Source: Cytophagales bacterium
GTDB taxonomy: Bacteria > Bacteroidota > Bacteroidia > Cytophagales > Cyclobacteriaceae
Reading direction: 5' to 3'
NCBI GenBank assembly: GCA_029262935.1
Contig: JAJCYK010000557.1
Span: 1-8,429, forward strand
DNA length: 8,429 bases
The notes under the pieces are model-generated. The model did no database searches. It had not been told where the DNA came from and worked only from the letters and a program-made list of their open reading frames with translations. Within the stretch, counting starts at the first letter, position 1. Every line of letters begins with the position of its first letter. Of the stretch, positions 1-8,010 are shown one piece after another. A program made the translations under genes and the position numbers.

Positions 1-151
1 AAATAAATGTTAAAATGCTCTGGGTTGCAACCGTTTGGGCCAAATTGTCATGATGTTTTTAATTGGATTGCTCCTGTTTTTTGAACTTACAATCCCAGGA
101 AGTATGGCATAAGGGTTGAAAAACAAAGCTCAAAAAGCTCCTATCCGTAAG
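1..151. other. Gene-free tail downstream of the efflux cluster
   Basis: I read all six frames here and found no convincing gene. The longest open stretches are short. One plus-strand ATG frame from base 8 runs about 25 codons with no ribosome binding site, and one minus-strand frame of about 35 codons has no ATG at its head. Neither resembles a known protein. A gene could begin beyond base 1, but nothing visible indicates it. Confidence 0.5.
118..141 (-). terminator. Weak terminator-like stem after the last operon gene
   Basis: Read on the minus strand, two AGCT tetramers (136-139 and 127-130) can pair around a 5-nt loop, with two flanking G-T wobbles. A run of five T follows at 119-123. The stem lies about 11 nt beyond the phosphoesterase stop codon, where an operon terminator would be expected. 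The four Watson-Crick pairs are few, and the pattern can also be read as a direct repeat (AAAGCTC twice), so this is only a suggestion. Confidence 0.22.
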
Positions 152-1396
152 TTAGCCTTTGACTAGTTCGATAAGCGTAATTTCGGGAGAAATACCAATT
201 CTACCAGGCATTCCTATAAAACCATATCCCCGATTGACGTACAGGTATTGGTTGTTTTTCTCATACAGTCCCGCCCACTGCTTATACAAATACTGCGCGG
301 GGCTCCAAGCAATATTTCCGAATTCCACCCCAAATTGGAATCCATGAGTGTGGCCAGAAAAAGTGAGATCAATATCTGGGTAATCCAAAACCTGGGCCTC
401 CCAATGACTCGGATCATGGGATAGCAGCAATTTTACTGGTGCCTCTTTGCTTTTACGATGAGCTTCAGCCAAATTTCCGTACTTCGAAAACCTGCGTATG
501 CCCCAGTTTTCTACTCCAATTATCTCCAGAGGGTCCTGGCCGGTAGGTAGGGTACGGCTTTCATTGCAAAGCAGATCCCAGCCTAGTTCTTTATGGGCAG
601 TCTTTACATCCACCAAGTTTTTTTGTTTCGCCTGCGAGGAAGGCCAGGACCGATAATCGCCGTAGTCGTGATTTCCCAATACGGAGTATACCCCCAATGG
701 CGCTTTAACTTTACTAAATATAGGAAGGTATTCTCTGGCTTCTTTAGCCTCTACATTTACCAAATCACCTGTAAAAAAGACTACATCTGCTTTTTGGTTC
801 ATTAACAAATCCACACCTCCTTTTACAGCAGTTTTATTGTCGAAACTTCCCGAATGAATATCTGAGATATGCCCAATGGTTAGGCCATGAAAATTGGCAG
901 GCAGGTGCGGTAAGACCACTCTTATTCTTCGTACCTGATAATCATAGGCTCGGTTTATGATGTTAAAGCTAAAAGCAGCTACTGGTACTGACGCGGTCAT
1001 AATAGCCGCTTTGTACAGGAATTTTTGTCGGTTTATCAAGGGATAACCGGGAACAGTTGGTTTCTCATTCTTGTGGGAAGAAAGTTTTTGTGCTAACCAG
1101 TGAGACGTCCCGTCCAAAGTCAGATAAATAGTTAAAAGGACCTTTACTAGGCTAAAAAATGCGATAGACCCAATTATGGAAAGTCGGACTGTGGATGATT
1201 CTATATTCAAAAATACGGCTTGAATAAAAGCAAAACAAACTATCACATAGATAGCAGCAAGCCAATACAGTGTACCATACAGTAGAAACGACCTTTTGGT
1301 CAATAACCTTAACTTCTTACTCAGAAAATAATACAACCCAGCGTCGGCTAGTAAAAGCACCATTAAAAATATGAGCCGAGACGTGTTTGTTGACAT
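152..1396 (-). CDS. Membrane-anchored calcineurin-like metallophosphoesterase
   Basis: This 414-residue protein carries the complete two-metal motif set of the calcineurin-like phosphoesterases: DIH at 179-181, GD at 210-211, GNHD at 241-244, SHD at 326-328 and GHTH at 348-351. It is predicted to hydrolyse a phosphate ester or pyrophosphate; the substrate is unknown. Three hydrophobic segments (about 7-25, 38-62 and 72-93) and a fourth at about 129-146 precede the catalytic domain. Lysines and arginines between the first and second segments, and again at 100-129, place those loops in the cytoplasm, so the catalytic domain should face the periplasm. The architecture recalls the YkuE/YaeI group, which includes the chlamydial lipid A enzyme LpxG, so a lipid substrate is conceivable but unproven. 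The ATG lies 2 nt after the pump's stop codon, which implies cotranscription with the efflux genes. Confidence 0.9.
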   Translation of the reverse strand: MSTNTSRLIFLMVLLLADAGLYYFLSKKLRLLTKRSFLLYGTLYWLAAIYVIVCFAFIQAVFLNIESSTVRLSIIGSIAFFSLVKVLLTIYLTLDGTSHWLAQKLSSHKNEKPTVPGYPLINRQKFLYKAAIMTASVPVAAFSFNIINRAYDYQVRRIRVVLPHLPANFHGLTIGHISDIHSGSFDNKTAVKGGVDLLMNQKADVVFFTGDLVNVEAKEAREYLPIFSKVKAPLGVYSVLGNHDYGDYRSWPSSQAKQKNLVDVKTAHKELGWDLLCNESRTLPTGQDPLEIIGVENWGIRRFSKYGNLAEAHRKSKEAPVKLLLSHDPSHWEAQVLDYPDIDLTFSGHTHGFQFGVEFGNIAWSPAQYLYKQWAGLYEKNNQYLYVNRGYGFIGMPGRIGISPEITLIELVKG

Positions 1397-1398
1397 GC

Positions 1399-4300
1399 TT
1401 AGCTACCAAGTCCTAAGCGCCGATTTAATCCTTCAGTTAACAAGTACATCACGGGTACGATTACCAAAGTGAGAAAAGTAGAAACTGTAAGCCCAAAGAT
1501 AATGGTCCAGGACATCGGCCCCCAGAATACGACATTATCTCCACCGATATAGAAATCAGCGCTATAAGAGCCCATAAATTTTAAGAAGTCGATGTTAATC
1601 CCCACGGCCAGTGGTATCAACCCTAGAATGGTGGTTATTGCTGTTAACAAAACGGGGCGCAACCTGGTTTTTCCTGCAGAAACAATAGCATTGATCATAT
1701 CTGATTTTTCTAATCTACCACTAATGCCTAATTCTTCTTTAAGTCGGTTCTTACTTAATTCGATAAAATCTATCAATACAATGGCATTATTCACGACGAT
1801 TCCCGCTAAGGAAATAATACCCACCATACACATTATAATAACGAATGGCATGTTAAATAATACCAAACCTAAAAATACCCCAATGGTACTAAACAACACT
1901 GAAGTCATGATGATGAAAGGCGCCGATATCTTGTTAAATTGCGAAACGATAATTAGGAAAATAAGGAACACAGCCATCATTAGTGCCTTGCTCAAAAAGG
2001 CCATTTCTTCTGCTTGTTTCTCTTGTTCCCCGCCAAACTTAAACTCATAACCTGCAGGTATGGAGTAGTTGGCCAGTAACGTTTTGATCTCATCATTAAC
2101 CTTAGTAGGATTAAATCCACTAAGGACATTACTGCTTATGGTTACTACCCTTTTTAGTTCCTTTCTTTTGATAGAACCAAAAGTAGAACTCAGCTCCGCA
2201 CTAGCCACGGAGGAAATGGGGACTTGATAAACTTTACCATCAGTTTGGTCTCTAAAGGTGATGCTTTTATTCATAAGGGCATCAATGTCATAGCGATACT
2301 GATCGTCAAGGCGAAGCTGAATTTCATAGTCGTCCTCTCCTTGTTTAAATTTAGAAATCTCTTTACCAAATAATGCCGTTCTCAACTCAGAAGCTACTGA
2401 GAAAGTGCTCAATCCGAAACGGCGGGCTTTTTCCCGGTCAATATCTACGATAAGTTCAGGTTTGCCCGTTTCCAAATCTGTTCTTAACTTTTCAATACCG
2501 GCAATCCCCGATTCGGTGATATAGTTCTTCATTTGCTCGGTGATTTCAGTTAGGCGCTCGTAATCATCACCGGTAATTTCAATACTAATAGCTTTACCCA
2601 CCGGTGGGCCGGCAGCATCTTTATCTACTGCAATGGTTACTCCTGGATATCCTTTTACTGCTTCTCTAATTTCGGTCATTACTTCTTTCGTATTTTGACC
2701 TTTCCTATACCGAAACTCTACGAAGTTGACCATAACCCGGCTTTTATTCGGTGTCTCGGCTGCACCAACGGCTGTGGGGTCGTTAGGATCAGCGGTTCCT
2801 TCGCCTACATTGGAAATCACTGACTCAACCATATACTGGTAAGGCTCGATAGCCTTTAATACGTCCTCCTGAATTTTACTGGTAAAGGTGTTGGTCGTCT
2901 CAATGTCCGTGCCTACTGGGAATTCTACAAAGACATTAACATACTTTGGTTCGTTTTCTGGAAAAAATAAAACCTCAGGTTCGAAAACTCCCATTAACCC
3001 TACCGAGAAAATCAATGCCATTACCGTACCTCCCAAGAAAGCAAGAGGCCTACGTCCTTGTAAAGCGTAGCTCAAGACGCGATGATATCGTTGTTCCAAC
3101 CAAGGTAAGAAGGCTTTTTGAAAGCGATCGGAAAGCGGGCCCAACACAAACACGTTTAGCAGAGTGATTAGCACAATTACATTTAACAGGTTTCCTATAA
3201 TGATAAATACCTTCAGCACCGAAGGGCTAAAAGATCCCTCCATGGCAAATCCTAAGACAATAAAGGTCACACCTATTATCATCATCAAAATGGATCGCTG
3301 CCACATTCTTTTGAAGTTAATATCACTGCTCCCTACTTTCATATAAAGTGAGATAAGCACAGGATTAATAACCAAAGCCACAAATAAGGAAGAGCCCAAA
3401 GTAATGATTAAGGTAATTGGTAATATTCCCATAAACTCTCCCACCATACCCGGCCAAAACACCATAGGTAGAAAAGCCGCTAAAGTAGTTGCCGTAGAGG
3501 CAATAACGGGCATGGCCACTTCTCCTACCCCTTTTCTGGTGGCCTCTAAAGGTTTCATGCCGGATTCCATCAACCGGTACACATTTTCCACCACCACGAT
3601 ACCATTGTCCACCAGCATACCCAAAGCCATAATTAAGGAAAACAAAACCATCATATTAATGGTGATCCCAAACACGGCAAGGATGTTGAATGTAATGAAC
3701 ATAGACAGGGGAATGGCTAATCCCACAAACATAGCATTGCGACTGCCTAAGAAGAAAAGGAGTACCAATACCACCAATATCACCCCGGAAATTATGTTGT
3801 TCTCCAAGCTGTTCACCATTTCTTCTGTCTGCACAGACTGATCATTGGTGATGACAATGTCTAAGTCTTCCGGAAAAACTTCTTCTTTGGCCTTGTCCAA
3901 AACTTCGTGGACTCGCTCCGTCAGAACCAACAAATTTTCACCACTACGTCGGATAACGTCTATCATTACCACCTGGTTCTCTCCCAGCCGAGCATAGCTC
4001 TCTTTCTCTTTGTAGGCAAATTCTATGCGGGCAATGTCGCCTAGATATACAATACTTTGTTCCTCATTTTTAACAACAATTCCTGCCAGCTGCTTTGGGT
4101 CATTGAATTCTCCTAAGATCCGAATGGTCCTTCTTTGACCATTGGTCAATACGTTTCCGCCGGAGATGGTAACGTTTTCGGCTTTAATGGCATTTTCAAT
4201 GTCTTCAAAGTTTACTTGACGAGCCTCCATTTCATGGGGGTTGGCCATAATACGCAGTTCCTTTTCATCCACCCCTCTTATATCTACTCGACTTACTTCT

Positions 4301-4836
4301 GAGTATTTTTCAATTTCATCTTCCAGGTACTCTGCATAGTCGTTAAGCTCTTCCGTGCTGTAATTCCCAGACAGGTTTATATTGAGCATTGGAAATTCTG
4401 AAAAGTTCATTTCAAACACGTCAGGATCTTGGTCCAAATCAGTAGGAAGTTCCGTTTTTGCTTTATCCACGGCATCTTTGACCTTTTGCAAAGCCTCTTG
4501 TACATCGGTACCTGTAATAAATTCAATTATTATGGTGCTATAATCTTGCACAGAAGTGGACTTGATATTATCAATCTCGTCAATGGTATTAATCTCTTTC
4601 TCCAATGGTCTGGTAATAAGATTTTCCATATCTACCGGCGAGTTGCCAGGATGAGGAGTACCAACATAAATGGTGGGGATATCAACCTCTGGATAACTTT
4701 CCTTAGGTAAATTGATATAGGAACTAATCCCCAAAAACACAATCAACACACTTAACACCATTACAGAAGTGCTGTTGTTGAGGGCTAGGTTCGTTAGACC
4801 AAATTCTTTATCTAAATTCTTTTTGGATTGGGCCAT
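1399..4836 (-). CDS. RND efflux pump permease, HAE1-type
   Basis: This is the inner-membrane proton-driven pump of a tripartite exporter. At 1145 residues it is about 100 longer than AcrB. The usual plan is visible: TM1 (about 24-42), a large periplasmic porter loop, TM2-TM6 (about 345-498), TM7 (about 596-618), a second porter loop (about 620-945) and TM8-TM12 (about 948-1133). The TM4 motif is GMLVDNGIVVVEN (406-418), so AcrB's D407-D408 pair reads D410-N411. In TM10 the AcrB K940 position is N1016 (VVNNAIV). Two extra hydrophobic segments (about 511-532 and 538-568) sit between TM6 and TM7, where AcrB has only a soluble linker. The C-terminal FYIGGDN...FWGPM segment (1095-1108) lengthens the TM11-TM12 loop. 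The adaptor gene ends 5 nt upstream. The substrate cannot be read from sequence; drugs, detergents, bile-like compounds or envelope lipids are all possible. The frame is intact. Confidence 0.95.
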   Translation of the reverse strand: MAQSKKNLDKEFGLTNLALNNSTSVMVLSVLIVFLGISSYINLPKESYPEVDIPTIYVGTPHPGNSPVDMENLITRPLEKEINTIDEIDNIKSTSVQDYSTIIIEFITGTDVQEALQKVKDAVDKAKTELPTDLDQDPDVFEMNFSEFPMLNINLSGNYSTEELNDYAEYLEDEIEKYSEVSRVDIRGVDEKELRIMANPHEMEARQVNFEDIENAIKAENVTISGGNVLTNGQRRTIRILGEFNDPKQLAGIVVKNEEQSIVYLGDIARIEFAYKEKESYARLGENQVVMIDVIRRSGENLLVLTERVHEVLDKAKEEVFPEDLDIVITNDQSVQTEEMVNSLENNIISGVILVVLVLLFFLGSRNAMFVGLAIPLSMFITFNILAVFGITINMMVLFSLIMALGMLVDNGIVVVENVYRLMESGMKPLEATRKGVGEVAMPVIASTATTLAAFLPMVFWPGMVGEFMGILPITLIITLGSSLFVALVINPVLISLYMKVGSSDINFKRMWQRSILMMIIGVTFIVLGFAMEGSFSPSVLKVFIIIGNLLNVIVLITLLNVFVLGPLSDRFQKAFLPWLEQRYHRVLSYALQGRRPLAFLGGTVMALIFSVGLMGVFEPEVLFFPENEPKYVNVFVEFPVGTDIETTNTFTSKIQEDVLKAIEPYQYMVESVISNVGEGTADPNDPTAVGAAETPNKSRVMVNFVEFRYRKGQNTKEVMTEIREAVKGYPGVTIAVDKDAAGPPVGKAISIEITGDDYERLTEITEQMKNYITESGIAGIEKLRTDLETGKPELIVDIDREKARRFGLSTFSVASELRTALFGKEISKFKQGEDDYEIQLRLDDQYRYDIDALMNKSITFRDQTDGKVYQVPISSVASAELSSTFGSIKRKELKRVVTISSNVLSGFNPTKVNDEIKTLLANYSIPAGYEFKFGGEQEKQAEEMAFLSKALMMAVFLIFLIIVSQFNKISAPFIIMTSVLFSTIGVFLGLVLFNMPFVIIMCMVGIISLAGIVVNNAIVLIDFIELSKNRLKEELGISGRLEKSDMINAIVSAGKTRLRPVLLTAITTILGLIPLAVGINIDFLKFMGSYSADFYIGGDNVVFWGPMSWTIIFGLTVSTFLTLVIVPVMYLLTEGLNRRLGLGS

Positions 4837-4841
4837 GTAGC

Positions 4842-5984
4842 TTACAGGGTTTCGCGTTCTGCCAATTGTACTAGTGCGCCATCTGTTACGTCCCGATGAC
4901 CTTCTTTAATGAGTTTCACTCCAGGATCAATTCCGTTAAGCACTTCGGTACGTGAATTGTAGGATTTTCCCAAACTAATATGGACTTTCTTTGCTTTAAG
5001 TTCTTCCGCTTCTTTGGTCAAAGTATAAACGTAATCTCCTTGATTATCCTGTTGGATAAGTCCACTGGGGACTACCACAGTTTCCCGTTGATAGTAGTCT
5101 CGGATTTTTAATATGGCTACTAAGTTTGGTTTGTAGGGAATCTCACTGGCGGGCAACACCACCTCAATTGAAAATGTGCGGTTTTGTGTATTGATCACTT
5201 GCCCAATAGAAGCGACTATTGACAACATTTCTTTTTCAAAAGAAGGAAAGTACAACTCCACGGAATCCCCTGCTTGCAGGTTACCTAAGTAGGATTCAGA
5301 TACATCCGCCTCTATATGCATCTCATCTACACTAACAATGCGCATCAAGGGGATCCCTGGTTGCGCCATTTCGCCTTGTTTTGCTTGCACCTCGTCAACT
5401 ACTCCACTAAAAGGTGCCACTATTCGATATTGCCTCAACTGGGATTGAGAGGTTGCTAATCGACGCTCTAAGCTTTCTTTGTTGTTTTTAGCCTCTAAGT
5501 ATTGGATTTCCGAGCCTATGTTTTGCTTCCACAAACGAGCCCGTTTTTCAAAAACGGTTTGGGCCAAATCCAGGCTAGTTTGCAATTCTGCTATGGAATT
5601 TTGAAGAATGGCTCCATCCAGGTTTAACAGTTGTTGTCCCTTGCGAATTTTATCGCCTTCGCGCACGTATATTCTTTCTACTCTGCCCATGGCTTCAGCA
5701 CTGATTTGTACATTCTTCCGGGAGGCCACCGACGCCCGTACTTCGAACTTGTGCTCGAATGCCTGGGGTTCTAAGGTCATGGTTGAAACCAATGTGTACA
5801 ATCCGGAGGGTTCGGCATAGTCAGGGTCTTCCGTTTTAATCTCTTCTTCTAATGCCTGAATTTCTTCATTTAAGGTGACCAGTTGTCCTTTGAGTTCATC
5901 CAACTGGGCTTTTTTACTGTCAATTGAATTTTGCTCTCCACAGGCCGTCAGTAGCCCAATTAATACTAAATACTTCAGTTTCAT
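4842..5984 (-). CDS. RND periplasmic adaptor, lipoprotein (membrane fusion protein)
   Basis: This 380-residue adaptor would link the RND pump to the outer-membrane channel. A lipoprotein signal ends in the lipobox LTAC with the lipidated cysteine at 15, so the protein should be anchored to a membrane and face the periplasm. A charged heptad-like region at about 22-52 probably forms a coiled coil before the core. The first lipoyl half is at about 96-124 (GRVERIYVREGDKIRKGQ). The alpha-helical hairpin spans about 125-185. The second lipoyl half is at about 187-217 (IVAPFSGVVDEVQAKQGE). Beta-barrel and membrane-proximal domains follow to the end. Length and domain order match the AcrA/MexA family. 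Its ATG overlaps the channel gene's stop as TAATG, which fixes the start and suggests translational coupling. Confidence 0.94.
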   Translation of the reverse strand: MKLKYLVLIGLLTACGEQNSIDSKKAQLDELKGQLVTLNEEIQALEEEIKTEDPDYAEPSGLYTLVSTMTLEPQAFEHKFEVRASVASRKNVQISAEAMGRVERIYVREGDKIRKGQQLLNLDGAILQNSIAELQTSLDLAQTVFEKRARLWKQNIGSEIQYLEAKNNKESLERRLATSQSQLRQYRIVAPFSGVVDEVQAKQGEMAQPGIPLMRIVSVDEMHIEADVSESYLGNLQAGDSVELYFPSFEKEMLSIVASIGQVINTQNRTFSIEVVLPASEIPYKPNLVAILKIRDYYQRETVVVPSGLIQQDNQGDYVYTLTKEAEELKAKKVHISLGKSYNSRTEVLNGIDPGVKLIKEGHRDVTDGALVQLAERETL

Positions 5985-7375
5985 TATTCTTCTGTTATTT
6001 CCGGTGTATCACTAGTAAATAATATCCCCAAGGCCTTTTCCACATCCACCTTGGCAATTAGTGCATCATAAAGTGCGCTAAAATAATTTGTTTGAGCCTC
6101 TTTGAAAGAGGATTCCGCATCCACTACTTCCAAATTGGATCCGACGCCTTCCTGGTATTTAATTCGAGTCACATCGTAGACTTCCTCCGCCAGTTTCATA
6201 TTTTCTTGTTGTGCTTCCAAATTTTCTAAGCTACTGGCAAAATCGCCCCGAGCTTGTGCAACCTCTAGATCAATACTGTTTTTCAATTGGATAAACTGAT
6301 TGTCAATCTTCGCTAGCTGCACGCGATTTTGTTGTACAATAAAACTCTTTCTTAAACCATCGAAAACCGGTATGTTTAGGCGAACACCAAATAAGCCATA
6401 ATCCAGCCAACGGTCATTAAAATTGGTATACTCCGAACGGTCGTTGGTGGCTACATTCGCACCGACTGTGGCAAATGCACTTAGTTTTGGAATGTATTTT
6501 ACCTGGTTGTTTTTTAAATCCAGTTGGGCCAATTCTCGGGTCGTGTGCAGCTGTCCATATTCGATGCGTTGGGCGTAATCAAACTTTCTCAATTCATAAT
6601 TGTCATACTCAAAATCGATGTCTTGAATACTTTCAGCTAGTTGCAAAGGTTGAGCCAATGACATGCCCATTTGGTATTTTAATAACAGGTAAGAAAGATC
6701 TAATACCCTTTGAGTACGAGTTAATTGTGTGCGCACATTGTTAAACTGTACTTGGATTCTACTCACATCAATCTTTTCCGCGAAACCATTCGTGTACATG
6801 GCCTTAGTTTCGTTTAGTAGAGTATCCAATCGTTGGAAATTATTGTGCGTTAGATCAAGCGCAATCTGATTTACCAATACAGTGTAATATGCTTTGGTGA
6901 TGGCCTCAGAAGCATCCACTTGGCTTTTTATATGATCTTTTTCTGCCAATAGTTTTACGGTCCTTGCTGCTTTCAGTCCTACAAAATAAGATCCATCAAA
7001 AAGCATTTGAGTGGCTGAAATGGTAGCAGTACCGTTATATTTTTGGCTAAATGGTATCGCCACAAACTGATCCAAGGCCGCATTTGGGTCAAAGATAATA
7101 GCGGGTAAGAATGCCTGTTGGATACTGAAGTAATTAGAATATTCAAAGCTGGCATCGATCTGTGGTAAACCGTCGGCTCTCGTTTCTCCGATTTGGGCCA
7201 AGGCAGTATTGCGATCCAAATCTGAATTTTGCACTTGGGTTTGATTCTTCAAACCATATTCCAAGCAATCCCTCAAAGTAAATCGCTCAGGAGTTTGAGC
7301 TGTTAGCGGGCCACTAAGGGCCACAAAAAAAATGACGGTTACTATTCCTAATCTATTTAGCGGTGAGCTCGACAT
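5984..7375 (-). CDS. TolC-family outer-membrane efflux channel
   Basis: This 463-residue protein should form the trimeric outer-membrane exit duct of the exporter. A Sec signal peptide is visible (hydrophobic core about 10-20, likely cleavage near LTA-Q at 26-27). Two outer-membrane efflux protein repeats follow, at about 33-245 and 262-455. Each has the FDG turn typical of the family after a beta strand (QMLFDG at 123-128; NIPVFDG at 334-340) and long amphipathic helices rich in Q, N, A and L. The start overlaps the regulator's 3' end by 23 nt. An in-frame start further downstream would cut the signal peptide, so the overlapping ATG is preferred. The adaptor gene begins within its stop codon. 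The C-terminal tail is short and acidic. No mutation or truncation is visible. Confidence 0.93.
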   Translation of the reverse strand: MSSSPLNRLGIVTVIFFVALSGPLTAQTPERFTLRDCLEYGLKNQTQVQNSDLDRNTALAQIGETRADGLPQIDASFEYSNYFSIQQAFLPAIIFDPNAALDQFVAIPFSQKYNGTATISATQMLFDGSYFVGLKAARTVKLLAEKDHIKSQVDASEAITKAYYTVLVNQIALDLTHNNFQRLDTLLNETKAMYTNGFAEKIDVSRIQVQFNNVRTQLTRTQRVLDLSYLLLKYQMGMSLAQPLQLAESIQDIDFEYDNYELRKFDYAQRIEYGQLHTTRELAQLDLKNNQVKYIPKLSAFATVGANVATNDRSEYTNFNDRWLDYGLFGVRLNIPVFDGLRKSFIVQQNRVQLAKIDNQFIQLKNSIDLEVAQARGDFASSLENLEAQQENMKLAEEVYDVTRIKYQEGVGSNLEVVDAESSFKEAQTNYFSALYDALIAKVDVEKALGILFTSDTPEITEE

Positions 7376-7976
7376 GCGCTTGCTGATATTTTTTTAATAA
7401 TTTTCTTCCTTTTTCTGATACCAACCCATTAAGGAAATGATCAAAAAGTTGTATTAATACGTCCTTAAAATCGAACATTTGGCGGTTGTATAGTTGGTTG
7501 TTTAAGGCCATTTCTATTTGTTCTACTCTTAGAATTGCCAGAATTCTTGGATTTATGTCTTTCCTAAAATAGCCTTCTTCAATCCCACTTATTAAGGTCT
7601 CCTCTAACGATCTCACATACACCTCTTCTTTGGATTCCAAGTATAAATTCCAAGCCTCATGATGGTATTTTTGCAAGTCGTATATTAATGAGGGATTCAA
7701 ATCACTCATCTTCCTTCGCATACACAAGGACTCTTCTATCAATGTTTCTATGGCATTGGAGGTATTCGTTTTTATATCATATATTTCTTGTCGCTCCTGA
7801 TCCAAATGCACCTTACTAACACTCACTACCAAGTCGTTTTTGTCCTTGAAATATTGATAAATGGTTTTTTTACTTATGGATAGATTTTTGGCTACATCAT
7901 CCATGGTGATGCTTCGTATTCCGAATCTGGTGTACAAGTCGTGACTGACTTGTATTATTTTAGCGCGTATGTCCAT
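7353..7976 (-). CDS. TetR/AcrR-family transcriptional repressor
   Basis: This 207-residue protein has the TetR N-terminal DNA-binding domain. Helix 1 is at about 3-18. A helix-turn-helix follows at about 24-43 (MDDVAKNLSISKKTIYQYF), then the usual KDKNDLV segment at 44-50. The remaining roughly 150 residues are predicted helices that would form the ligand-binding and dimerisation domain; this part diverges between family members and does not reveal the ligand. As first gene of the efflux cluster, overlapping the channel gene by 23 nt, it most likely represses its own operon until a pump substrate or other inducer binds. A 26-bp inverted repeat ends 8 nt upstream of its ATG. An activator role is possible but less usual for this arrangement. 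Confidence 0.93.
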   Translation of the reverse strand: MDIRAKIIQVSHDLYTRFGIRSITMDDVAKNLSISKKTIYQYFKDKNDLVVSVSKVHLDQERQEIYDIKTNTSNAIETLIEESLCMRRKMSDLNPSLIYDLQKYHHEAWNLYLESKEEVYVRSLEETLISGIEEGYFRKDINPRILAILRVEQIEMALNNQLYNRQMFDFKDVLIQLFDHFLNGLVSEKGRKLLKKYQQAHVELTAK

Positions 7977-7984
7977 ATACTTTG

Positions 7985-8010
7985 GAAACTTTAACCATTC
8001 CCAAAGTTTC
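7985..8010. promoter_or_regulatory. Candidate TetR operator (26-bp inverted repeat)
   Basis: Perfect 8-bp arms GAAACTTT (7985-7992) and AAAGTTTC (8003-8010) flank a 10-bp spacer in the 79-nt gap upstream of the TetR start. AcrR- and QacR-type repressors bind inverted repeats of about this total length. The upstream arm, read on the minus strand, includes AAACTTTG, which partly matches the Bacteroidota -7 element TAnnTTTG. Bound repressor could therefore cover the promoter. No matching -33 TTG stands out, so the promoter itself is not called. Confidence 0.55.

Noticed and set aside
1592..2050. A 152-codon plus-strand frame opposite the end of the pump gene
   Set aside because: It lies wholly antisense to the TM8-TM11 coding region, has the same I/T/N-rich shadow composition, and shows no start signal or family resemblance.
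3404..3841. A 145-codon plus-strand frame opposite the RND pump gene
   Set aside because: It is antisense to conserved TM2-TM6 codons of the pump, with low-complexity I/T/N/P-rich sequence and no domain. It is a shadow of the real gene.
1399..4836. Possibility that the pump is a heavy-metal (CusA-type) RND
   Set aside because: The TM4 motif VDNGIVVVEN is HAE1-like rather than the VDAAIV form of metal pumps. I also see no methionine-pair metal path or metal-binding adaptor motif nearby.
33..7201. The string TTTGGGCCAA occurring near 34, 5558 and 7192
   Set aside because: Two copies encode L-A-Q in helical proteins of the channel and adaptor, where that tripeptide is common. The third is in the tail, with no shared flanks or regular spacing. 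This looks like coincidence rather than a repeat family.
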